Below are positions 1 to 6,298 of a stretch of DNA of 6,794 nt, in pieces. Under the pieces are notes generated by a model that saw nothing but the letters and a program-made list of their open reading frames with translations, did no database searches and was not told where the DNA came from. The position numbers and the translations under genes were made by a program. The stretch is from an uncultured Chthonomonas sp. (GTDB lineage Bacteria; Armatimonadota; Chthonomonadetes; Chthonomonadales; CAJBBX01), in contig CAISOI010000515.1 of NCBI GenBank assembly GCA_903886985.1, positions 1 through 6,794 of the forward strand, read 5' to 3'. Every line of letters begins with the position of its first letter. Within the stretch, counting starts at the first letter, position 1.

Positions 1-84
1 CTTGGCTCCAGAGATTGCGGTCCGGCTTCGATAACTAAATAATGGCACGACTATTCCCATGATTCAAGCTCTTATGTAAACTTT

Positions 85-155
85 GTGACAATTGTAACTA
101 AGTATGAATAAATGTCACAATTAGCACAATCCTGCTTTCTGTTGACAACTGAAAC
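85..155. promoter_or_regulatory. Three related 14-bp repeats upstream of the SorC-type regulator; candidate operator
   Basis: Three similar blocks lie at 85-98 (GTGACAATTGTAAC), 114-127 (GTCACAATTAGCAC) and 142-155 (TTGACAACTGAAAC), with starts 29 and 28 bp apart. The first matches the second at 10 of 14 positions and the third at 11 of 14. The first block is itself a near-palindrome around ACAATTGT. Together with its neighbour it also gives an inverted pair, TTGTGACA (83-90) and TGTCACAA (113-120). The third block contains TTGACA (142-147), a perfect -35 hexamer, although no good -10 follows at 16-18 bp. SorC-family regulators commonly bind operators near their own gene, so autoregulation is the simplest reading. 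It is inferred from position and repetition only. Confidence 0.5.
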
Positions 156-206
156 AATTAAGAAACAAAGACAGTCGGTTTTAGCGAGGATTAGAAGGGA
201 ACCAAT

Positions 207-1331
207 ATGTCATATTCATCAGATCCCGCGGACTACAAAGAAGAGGACCTTTTTAAAGTGGCGGAATTACATTTCATTAACCGCATGACTCATGATGCAA
301 TTGGAATTCGGTTGAACATTCGTCCTCGTGCTAAAGTTGTAGCAATGTGCGAGGCTGCAAGGAGATCGGGAGTAGTTCAGATTGCAGTGAGACCAAGCCG
401 GACTACGGATAGCGGTCGGTTGCGCGATCTCGCGGCTCAAGTTAGGGAGCGATTTAATCTTTTGGACTGCATTGTTGTTCACGGCAGGTCCGATATGTTA
501 AATTCACCTTTGCCGGATAACATTCGCGAAGTCATCATGGACGATATCTGTCGCGAAGCCGCGCGCCAATTAGACCGCCGATTTAGCGAATTGACGGAGC
601 CCTTTCTAGCAGTAACATATGGATACGTAACCCGCAAAATTGCTGATTATGTGCGCCCTCAGTACGGCGTTAATCGAAATGGCAACGTTCTTGCTGCCCA
701 GGGGGTTCGCATGTTAGAAGTCGATCGGTTTGATGCAAATAACATTGTCCGCGATATCGCACGACAGTTTGGTGCTAAGTACGCCTGTATGCCCATCCCA
801 GCTCTCATTGACACTAAAGACATCAATGTGGTGAGCCACCTTCCGTTAGTTAATACACTATTGAAGGCACTTGAAACGAAATCTAACATAGTTGTAGGAT
901 CATTAGCAACGCACCACCAGACAGAGTGGAAACAGCGCTTTGACTCGCTTCAGAACGAGTTAATGCAAACGGAGGAGCGGGAGCGATATATGAATGCACT
1001 TCTTCAGATGGGAGCTGTCGGGAATATTGGCGGGTGGTGGTTCGACGACAAAGGCGAATCTATAGAAGCACCTGAACGGTCAGTGGTGGGTCTAGGATTG
1101 AAGCGCATAAAGCAGCTAACAAAGGCGCGCAGGCCCGTTATTATTGCCGTAGGTGCGGACCTAACACGAATACCCGCGCTAGCTGTTGCATTGAATCCTC
1201 TTAACCCGTTATGCAATGTTTGGATCGGCGATGAAGTCACGGCACGTGTTCTGTTGGGTGAGTATGACATAACTGCATCAGTAGAGTGGCTGCCAGTTGA
1301 GCAAGACATTCTACTGACTTTGCGTTCCTGA
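207..1331 (+). CDS. SorC/CggR-family sugar-sensing transcriptional regulator
   Basis: This is probably a cytoplasmic DNA-binding regulator that responds to a phosphorylated sugar. Residues about 11-62 form a SorC-type helix-turn-helix: the segment from DLFKVAELHF through the MTHDAIGIRLNI helix to a basic stretch ending ARRSGVVQIAV fits the family pattern. Residues about 75-352 match the SorC effector-binding domain, with the family-typical stretches MGAVGNIGGWWFDDKG (268-283), a VVGLGL block (293-298) and GDEVTARVLL (341-350). At 374 aa it is longer than usual SorC proteins (roughly 315-340). The extra length appears to lie around residues 236-266, a charged helical stretch before MGAVGN. The glycine-rich effector loop normally resembling GWGRTL reads TYGYVTRKI (137-145). 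ATG 207 is supported by an AGAAGGGA Shine-Dalgarno at 193-200, 6 nt upstream. The family is clear; the effector is unknown. The nearby gpmA recalls CggR control of glycolytic genes, but a terminator separates them. Confidence 0.88.
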   Translation: MSYSSDPADYKEEDLFKVAELHFINRMTHDAIGIRLNIRPRAKVVAMCEAARRSGVVQIAVRPSRTTDSGRLRDLAAQVRERFNLLDCIVVHGRSDMLNSPLPDNIREVIMDDICREAARQLDRRFSELTEPFLAVTYGYVTRKIADYVRPQYGVNRNGNVLAAQGVRMLEVDRFDANNIVRDIARQFGAKYACMPIPALIDTKDINVVSHLPLVNTLLKALETKSNIVVGSLATHHQTEWKQRFDSLQNELMQTEERERYMNALLQMGAVGNIGGWWFDDKGESIEAPERSVVGLGLKRIKQLTKARRPVIIAVGADLTRIPALAVALNPLNPLCNVWIGDEVTARVLLGEYDITASVEWLPVEQDILLTLRS

Positions 1332-1392
1332 TTAGAATAATTATGGCAACTTTGCAATAGTCCAGAGCGTCTTAAAACGTGTTAGTTTAGAA

Positions 1393-3318
1393 ATGTTCCT
1401 CTGGATTCGGTTAAGAACGATGGTTCTGTCCAATAATAATCTGACACTGTACAAAATAGCGACCACTTATATCTCCGTGGCCACTGCATTTTTGTGCGCC
1501 CGTTACGGGCTTGCTCAGTCCGCCAACACTGTTAATTCAACTCTGGATTCGGCTTATCACTCGCCATTCTCGGGACAGGCGCTTTCAGATATCTTTCTTG
1601 GGCGAAATACTGTGGGCCCATATGTCCTCGCGTATACAAATGTTGATTCAAATTCAATAGTTGTCATGCGAGGTTCTGCGATTCAACAGCAAGTGGTTGA
1701 CTACAGGGTCGATACTGCAACTGGGACAATAACTTTTACTAAACAGCTGAAACAAGGTGAGATAGCCCGAGTTGACTACCTAACCATTCCTGGTAAGTCG
1801 AAACTGAATACCGCGGCTTCAATTCAAACTTTTAAGTTCAACTTGATTGATCTTGGGTCTGCAATGTCATTTGATGCGGTCTTGAAGCCCTATTCGACTT
1901 TGGGTAATCCATCTGCGGGAGTTACCTCGAACGGGATGATGATATTGGGGCTGAACAGTGCAATGAAGTTGACTTCTACTTCAGGTGTCACCAGCAAGAT
2001 ATATTTGGATGCCAATGGTGGAAACATCCTAGACCATGGCGGCATTCAGCTGAACGAGATTTCAAAACTAAGTATTGGGCAATTCTCAGCGGGTTATTCT
2101 CGGGCGGGCAGTCAATTTACAGCTTCAGATGCCAGTGGCATCTCCGCCGGCAAGGAAAAGCTTACAGCTGTAGGCACCCTAAATGCAATTCACGGATTTG
2201 TGGCATCGGCTACATTCCAGCAAATGACCGATATTCCTTCAGGCGGCAAAGGAAACACTGTAACTTCCATTGGAGAGAAGCTAACTGGATCTCTGGGCGG
2301 TCAGACCAAATTGCTTGTCACGCGATTGGAAACAACGACACGCGGTGCAGATTCGAGCTCAGCGGTCAGGACAAACACCCGATTTCAGTTAGACGACAAA
2401 TTGGACAAACGCACTTCGGTTACGGCATTGCTAGATCACAATGATTCTGATGTCGGGGGAATTAGCACGGTTAACCAGACTTCCAGCTTGACCGTTAAGT
2501 CACAGGCAAAAGACAATGTTTTAGTAACAGGATCGTTTCAGAATAAACTCTTGCCAACTGGTAATGAAGATGTGACGAACTTAAAGGTCGAAGCTGCTGC
2601 GTCGAAGACACTCAAACTCAGTGCCTTGGTAGGGGACCGGTACACTTCGAGTGCGTCGATCCGGACGCGTGAAGCCACAATGGAATTTGCACCTTCAAGA
2701 GCGGTAACACTACTCTCAAACTTGCAGCTACAAACGAACGGTAACATGGAGACAGTGTCGAAAGGCGTAAGTGGTTCAGTACGTCCGAATAAGTTTGTTG
2801 AAGTTTCCGGTGGCGTGAAACTAAGGGATCAGTTCAATCAAGGGGTACCCGACCTAAATACGTCGGACACGTATGACGTGAAGATAACTCTAGGCTCACC
2901 GAAGAACATTTTTAAGGTCTCCGGCGGGTTTACAGATAACCCTGACGACGGTACTGGGAATGTTCTTCGCGCAAGAAATCGCAGCCTCAACGTGCAATCG
3001 ACCTTGGGACGAGTGGATATTGGCGGCGGAGTCACTTTGCAAGAAGAGTACATTACTCTTAAATCGAATCAGGTAGTAGATCTTAGATTCGGGTGGCGCA
3101 TGGCCAAATCCACTACGTTTTCGAGTTCATTCAAGGGCACTCAATCGCTCGATCAAAGTCTATTAGGCACTGACACTTACGCCATGACTTTAACTCATAA
3201 AATTGGATCCTTGTTTGATTTATCGATATCCGGAACAATGACCTCGTATCTTACAAATGGCATTTTGCAGCCCAATCAGGATTATCGAGCAGAAGCGAAG
3301 CTTGGTGTAAAGTTCTAA
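1393..3318 (+). CDS. Putative large outer-membrane beta-barrel protein with N-terminal beta-sandwich-like domain
   Basis: I do not recognise a named family. The N-terminus carries a signal peptide: hydrophobic run ISVATAFLCARYGLA at about 27-41, with likely cleavage after GLA (residue 41). The AFLC stretch is not a good lipobox. Residues about 58-133 look like a compact beta domain with the pattern SIVVMRGSAIQQQVVDYRVD then TGTITF and ARVDYL. Similar DYxxDxxxGxIxF motifs occur in SprA-like and other outer-membrane or surface proteins. The rest (about 145-641) is rich in Ser, Thr, Gly and Asn with alternating polar and hydrophobic residues, as in transmembrane beta-strands. The protein ends in AEAKLGVKF, a classic C-terminal beta-signal with terminal Phe, read by the BAM machinery. 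Pore, transporter or surface anchor cannot be told apart. ATG 1393 lacks a Shine-Dalgarno; ATG 1420 (residue 10) is an equally possible start and leaves the signal peptide intact. The gene lies 61 nt after the SorC-type gene without a terminator, so it may share its transcript. Confidence 0.7.
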   Translation: MFLWIRLRTMVLSNNNLTLYKIATTYISVATAFLCARYGLAQSANTVNSTLDSAYHSPFSGQALSDIFLGRNTVGPYVLAYTNVDSNSIVVMRGSAIQQQVVDYRVDTATGTITFTKQLKQGEIARVDYLTIPGKSKLNTAASIQTFKFNLIDLGSAMSFDAVLKPYSTLGNPSAGVTSNGMMILGLNSAMKLTSTSGVTSKIYLDANGGNILDHGGIQLNEISKLSIGQFSAGYSRAGSQFTASDASGISAGKEKLTAVGTLNAIHGFVASATFQQMTDIPSGGKGNTVTSIGEKLTGSLGGQTKLLVTRLETTTRGADSSSAVRTNTRFQLDDKLDKRTSVTALLDHNDSDVGGISTVNQTSSLTVKSQAKDNVLVTGSFQNKLLPTGNEDVTNLKVEAAASKTLKLSALVGDRYTSSASIRTREATMEFAPSRAVTLLSNLQLQTNGNMETVSKGVSGSVRPNKFVEVSGGVKLRDQFNQGVPDLNTSDTYDVKITLGSPKNIFKVSGGFTDNPDDGTGNVLRARNRSLNVQSTLGRVDIGGGVTLQEEYITLKSNQVVDLRFGWRMAKSTTFSSSFKGTQSLDQSLLGTDTYAMTLTHKIGSLFDLSISGTMTSYLTNGILQPNQDYRAEAKLGVKF

Positions 3319-3340
3319 CTTAGGCTAGTAGGTTTGCAAA

Positions 3341-3373
3341 CCCGCCAGTTTAGATGCTGGCGGGTATAATTTT
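3341..3373 (+). terminator. Intrinsic terminator after the outer-membrane protein gene
   Basis: A perfect 8-bp GC-rich stem, CCCGCCAG (3341-3348) with CTGGCGGG (3357-3364), encloses an 8-nt loop and is followed by TATAATTTT (3365-3373). It begins 22 nt after the stop codon of the gene at 1393-3318. The tail is interrupted by adenines, so termination may be incomplete. The TATAAT in the tail resembles a -10 element but has no -35 at suitable spacing. Confidence 0.75.
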
Positions 3374-3429
3374 GCCTGATTCATTTGAGGGCGCACCGAT
3401 CTCAATCATAGAACGATTTTAGAAAGTTG

Positions 3430-3435
3430 AAGGGA
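3430..3435 (+). promoter_or_regulatory. Shine-Dalgarno site that fixes the TTG start of gpmA
   Basis: AAGGGA at 3430-3435 lies 9 nt before TTG 3445. The alternative upstream TTG at 3427 has no ribosome-binding site in front of it and would add six residues (MKGNTT) outside the family's usual N-terminus. With TTG 3445 the protein begins MAKLILVRHG, the standard phosphoglycerate mutase start. Confidence 0.8.
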
Positions 3436-3444
3436 AATACAACG

Positions 3445-4053
3445 TTGGCGAAGCTCATTCTTGTCCGGCATGGACAGTCACAATGGAATTTGGAAAACCG
3501 GTTTACAGGGTGGATCGACATTCCCTTGACGGACACTGGTCGCGAAGAGGCACGCCGCGCGGGAGAGCAATTGCAGGATATACATATCGACCAAGCGTTC
3601 ACGTCAGTACTTAATAGAGCAATTGAGACGCTTGAAATAGCCTTAGGTTCTGCAGAACAGCCTGATGTCCCTATTATAAGAGATCAGGCGATCAATGAAC
3701 GAATGTATGGTGATTTGCAAGGGCTTAACAAAGATGAAGTCGCAGCACAACATGGGGCAGCGCAAGTGAAGATTTGGCGTCGAAGTTATGACATAGCTCC
3801 ACCAAACGGTGAAAGCTTAAAGGATACGGCTGCACGTGCTATTCCCTACTTTGAGCAGCATATTCTTCCTGTAGTTAAATCCGGTAAGAACGTACTGGTT
3901 TCTGCTCATGGGAATAGCCTTCGAGCAATAGTTATGAAGTTGGACAATCTTTCTCAGGCAGAGGTGTTGGAATTGAACATCCCGAACGGCGTTCCAATTA
4001 TCTACGAGATCGATAATGACGGCTCAGTAATATCAAAAAAGCAATTCGATTAA
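3445..4053 (+). CDS. gpmA: 2,3-bisphosphoglycerate-dependent phosphoglycerate mutase
   Basis: The enzyme interconverts 3-phosphoglycerate and 2-phosphoglycerate in glycolysis and gluconeogenesis through a phosphohistidine intermediate, in the cytoplasm. Numbering is from TTG 3445 (202 aa). LVRHGQSQWN contains the phosphorylated His9. NRFTGWIDIPLTDTGREEA is the substrate-loop signature of this subfamily. Arg58 lies in FTSVLNRAIET, Glu85 in NERMYGDLQGLNK, and the second catalytic His155 in SAHGNSLRA, followed by the typical NIPNGVPIIYEID near the C-terminus. The protein is shorter than the E. coli enzyme (about 250 aa) but still has all catalytic residues, as in other compact bacterial forms. 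The start is a TTG set by AAGGGA at 3430-3435. The gene is bounded by terminators at 3341-3373 and 4091-4124, so it is probably monocistronic, although no convincing promoter was found in the 3374-3429 gap. A broader histidine-phosphatase role is unlikely given the subfamily motifs. Confidence 0.95.
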   Translation: MAKLILVRHGQSQWNLENRFTGWIDIPLTDTGREEARRAGEQLQDIHIDQAFTSVLNRAIETLEIALGSAEQPDVPIIRDQAINERMYGDLQGLNKDEVAAQHGAAQVKIWRRSYDIAPPNGESLKDTAARAIPYFEQHILPVVKSGKNVLVSAHGNSLRAIVMKLDNLSQAEVLELNIPNGVPIIYEIDNDGSVISKKQFD

Positions 4054-4090
4054 TGCTGCAGTGGGAACTTTAAATTCAATTGGTGTAGTG

Positions 4091-4124
4091 CGGGATTGCT
4101 AATCGCAATCCCGTTTTCATTTTT
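4091..4124 (+). terminator. Intrinsic terminator of gpmA
   Basis: A perfect 9-bp stem, CGGGATTGC (4091-4099) with GCAATCCCG (4105-4113), has a 5-nt loop and a TTTTCATTTTT tail (4114-4124). It starts 37 nt after the gpmA stop. The tail overlaps the last codons and stop of the convergent DinB-family gene. On the opposite strand the hairpin has no T-run after it, so it is not an obvious terminator for the - strand operon. Confidence 0.9.
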
Positions 4125-4653
4125 GGGACAACAGTTTTTTGTGGAGCCGCTTCAGATTTCGAAAGTGATATGTGTCATGCGCCATGAGGAATGTGATGAA
4201 ATTTGCAGGATTGATCCCACCGCACACAGGATGTACCATGAAAGGTGACGTAAGATCTTCATGTGATACCGACGCCAGTTGAGTTTTTATTTTCTCTTGA
4301 GCACTGTGGCGTTCCTCGATTAGGCCTGTGAGTGATTGGCCCGGTTTGGGCATCAATCTTTCGTCATTATTAGGCACGGGAACTCGAATGCCAGACCGAA
4401 GAACCAACAATACGACAAAGTAGGGGACGCGCGCTTTCTTCTGTGCCATTTTCTTGACAAGTAAGGGATGAGTACATTGCGCTACTATCTGATGATCTAC
4501 AAGGACTAGATGGTGCAGTTCATCCAACATCGACCAACTGTCGGGGCTCGTCCGATAGTTAAGCTGGTGTTCTGACTTGCCTTCATAAAGTTTTAAAATT
4601 GCCTTACGTTGGACTTCCATTCGCTCAAACAATGATGCAAGGTTATTATCCAC
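4117..4653 (-). CDS. DinB-superfamily protein (putative metal-dependent enzyme)
   Basis: DinB/YfiT-like proteins are small four-helix-bundle proteins, often with a metal held by three histidines. Some members are thiol-dependent transferases or isomerases that use bacillithiol or mycothiol. Here the family's early motif is seen as DSWSMLDELHHLVLVDHQ (38-55), giving His48 as the first ligand. The HxxxH motif in MAHDTYHFRNLKR (157-169) gives His159 and His163. The complete triad suggests a metal-binding, active protein. Its length, 178 aa, is normal. It starts at GTG 4653 and overlaps the end of larB by 8 nt, so translational coupling is likely; no strong Shine-Dalgarno is visible, and ATG at residue 12 is a weaker alternative because it leaves little of helix 1. 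Last gene of the larE-larB operon. The substrate is unknown, and a role in nickel-pincer cofactor biology is suggested only by position. Confidence 0.8.
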   Translation of the reverse strand: MDNNLASLFERMEVQRKAILKLYEGKSEHQLNYRTSPDSWSMLDELHHLVLVDHQIVAQCTHPLLVKKMAQKKARVPYFVVLLVLRSGIRVPVPNNDERLMPKPGQSLTGLIEERHSAQEKIKTQLASVSHEDLTSPFMVHPVCGGINPANFITFLMAHDTYHFRNLKRLHKKLLSQK

Positions 4654-5410
4654 TCATGTTAACCGTGTGAGCAAAGTACCCGGCTCCAAAACCATTATCA
4701 ATGTTCATAACTGCGACTCCGCTTGCGCAGGAATTCAACATTGTAAGCAAGGCAGAAAGTCCTTGAAAACTAGCCCCATAACCTACGCTAGTTGGTACTG
4801 CGACAACAGGTCGTCGAACCAATCCGCCGACAACACTGGCAAGAGCACCTTCCATACCTGCAACAACTATCACTACATTTGCAGCAACCAATTTATCACG
4901 CTTATCTAACAGTCTGTGGATTCCCGCCACACCGACATCATAAAGCCTTTCCGTATGGGATCCCATCTCCTGACATGTAATCACGGCCTCCTCTGCGACG
5001 GGAACATCCGCAGTACCTGCAGAGACGACAAGGACGGTCCCGTTTGGTTTGTTTCTCGGTGTTGCGTCTTCTGCAGTCCCTGGTATCACAGCGATGCGAG
5101 CAAGACGGTGGTAAACGGTTCCGGGAATGGCGGATTCGAGTGCAACTGCGACTTCCGGAGTAATTCTGGTTGCAAGCACTTTCGAGCTCTGGATCCTTAA
5201 TCGTTCCGCAATTGAAATAACATGAGCCGTGTCTTTTCCTAGACCAAATATAACTTCGGGATAACCGTTTCTCAACGAACGATGATGATCCAACATTGCA
5301 AAGCCAATATCTTCAAATGGCAAATCGCGCAACTTTTCAACCGCAGCTTCTACACCAACGTCACCAATGCGAACCTGTTCCAATAGTTCGCGAATTCGAT
5401 TCTCTTCCAT
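4646..5410 (-). CDS. larB: Nickel-pincer cofactor biosynthesis protein LarB (NaAD carboxylase/hydrolase)
   Basis: LarB carries out the first step of nickel-pincer nucleotide synthesis: it carboxylates C5 of the pyridinium ring of nicotinic acid adenine dinucleotide and hydrolyses the phosphoanhydride, giving pyridinium-3,5-biscarboxylic acid mononucleotide and AMP. The N-terminal region has the LarB signature around DHHRSLRNGYPEVIFGLGK (41-59). The C-terminal half (about 124-250) is the PurE-like carboxylase domain, with VSAGTADVPVAEEA (129-142), VVAGMEGALASVVGGLV (182-198) and NSCASGVAVMNIDNGFGAG (226-244). Cys228 in that last motif corresponds by motif to the cysteine that forms a transient adduct with the substrate in the Lactobacillus plantarum enzyme. 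The length, 254 aa, is typical. ATG 5410 is 3 nt after the larE stop; GGAAG lies rather far upstream inside larE, so coupled translation is likely. No frameshift or missing motif is seen. Confidence 0.96.
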   Translation of the reverse strand: MEENRIRELLEQVRIGDVGVEAAVEKLRDLPFEDIGFAMLDHHRSLRNGYPEVIFGLGKDTAHVISIAERLRIQSSKVLATRITPEVAVALESAIPGTVYHRLARIAVIPGTAEDATPRNKPNGTVLVVSAGTADVPVAEEAVITCQEMGSHTERLYDVGVAGIHRLLDKRDKLVAANVVIVVAGMEGALASVVGGLVRRPVVAVPTSVGYGASFQGLSALLTMLNSCASGVAVMNIDNGFGAGYFAHTVNMSG

Positions 5411-5413
5411 TGC

Positions 5414-6298
5414 TTATACAGGCTTCCGGATTGGTTCGAGTTTGATCAACCCATTAGTGTCTCGAATGGTGTCATTCATTTTCCCAGAGCGATAACCTTC
5501 GAGATCGAGCGTGACATAAGTGTAACCCAACTCTTTGAACCTCTCATTAATGCTTTCACGATTTTCGATCAACATAATGATGTCTTTCGGCTCCACTTCT
5601 ATGCGGCAGACGGTTTCGTGGTGGCGTACCCTAAATTGCCGAAAACCGAGATCTCGCAAAAATTTCTCGCATGAATCAAGTCGTTCCAGTAGCTCTTTTG
5701 AGATGGATGTACCATAAGGGAAGCGTGACGAAAGGCAGGCGAATGACGGTTTGTCCCAGTTTGAAAGCCCTAAAAACTGAGCCAACTCCCTAATTTCAAC
5801 CTTATGTATTCTCGCCTCTCTCAACGGACTTCTTACTTTGCGCTCTTCAGCCGCCTTCATTCCTGGGCGATGATCACCTTCGTCGTCTGCATGTGATCCA
5901 TCCGCGATCCACTTCACATTTCGCTCATCTGCCACTTCCTGCAATTCGGAAAAGAGCTCTGTCTTACAATGATAGCAACGGTCCGGGTTGTTAATCTTGA
6001 AATGGATGTTGCTCAGTTCGTGGGTTCGTACTCGGACAACTTCAATCCCCATTTCGCCGGCAACTTGCAGTGCAGCGTCCACTTCTCCAGCCGGAAATGC
6101 CTCAGAATCACCTGTTACTGCAATTGCTTTGTTACCAAGCACGTCATACGCAACTTTCATGACTACTGTGCTGTCGACACCTCCCGAATACCCAACGACG
6201 ACTTCACCCATCTCTGCCAATATTTCTCGCATTCTCTCATATTTGGCCATAAGCTCAGGTGCAAGTGTCACTATTTGTTCCGGTGTTGCCGTAGTCAT
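5414..6298 (-). CDS. larE: Pyridinium-3,5-biscarboxylate mononucleotide sulfurtransferase LarE
   Basis: LarE is an ATP-pyrophosphatase-type enzyme that adenylates the LarB product and replaces carboxylate oxygen with sulfur in two rounds, giving the bis-thiocarboxylate ligand later loaded with nickel by LarC. The PP-loop SGGVDS is at 38-43. GDSEAFP (63-69) and ADGSHADDEGDHRPG (132-146) are the expected nucleotide-domain blocks. KPSFACLSSRFPYG (183-196) contains Cys188, which matches by motif the sacrificial Cys176 of the L. plantarum enzyme. A CYHC pair (Cys108, Cys111) is also present, so a cluster-type mechanism is possible. The C-terminal domain ends with LDLEGYRSGKMND (264-276). At 294 aa it is slightly long because of a short N-terminal extension. 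ATG 6298 is supported by GGAGAA at 6303-6308. First gene of a - strand operon with larB and the DinB-family gene, behind a long structured leader. Confidence 0.96.
   Translation of the reverse strand: MTTATPEQIVTLAPELMAKYERMREILAEMGEVVVGYSGGVDSTVVMKVAYDVLGNKAIAVTGDSEAFPAGEVDAALQVAGEMGIEVVRVRTHELSNIHFKINNPDRCYHCKTELFSELQEVADERNVKWIADGSHADDEGDHRPGMKAAEERKVRSPLREARIHKVEIRELAQFLGLSNWDKPSFACLSSRFPYGTSISKELLERLDSCEKFLRDLGFRQFRVRHHETVCRIEVEPKDIIMLIENRESINERFKELGYTYVTLDLEGYRSGKMNDTIRDTNGLIKLEPIRKPV

Noticed and set aside
1..42. Possible 3' end of an upstream + strand gene; all three frames are open from base 1 and stop at TAA 32-34, 36-38 and 40-42.
   Set aside because: At most 13 codons are visible, with nothing to choose between frames and no terminator after them.
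1332..1392. Search for a promoter or terminator between the SorC-type gene and the outer-membrane protein gene.
   Set aside because: No hairpin and no -35/-10 pair at proper spacing; TTGCAA at 1352 has no matching -10.
3365..3370. TATAAT before gpmA, considered as a -10 box.
   Set aside because: The only -35-like hexamer (TTGCAA at 3334-3339) is 25 bp away, and the TATAAT is part of the terminator tail.
4667..5200. Three + strand ORFs opposite larB.
   Set aside because: Shadow frames of larB, rich in Cys and His, with no ribosome-binding site or promoter seen.
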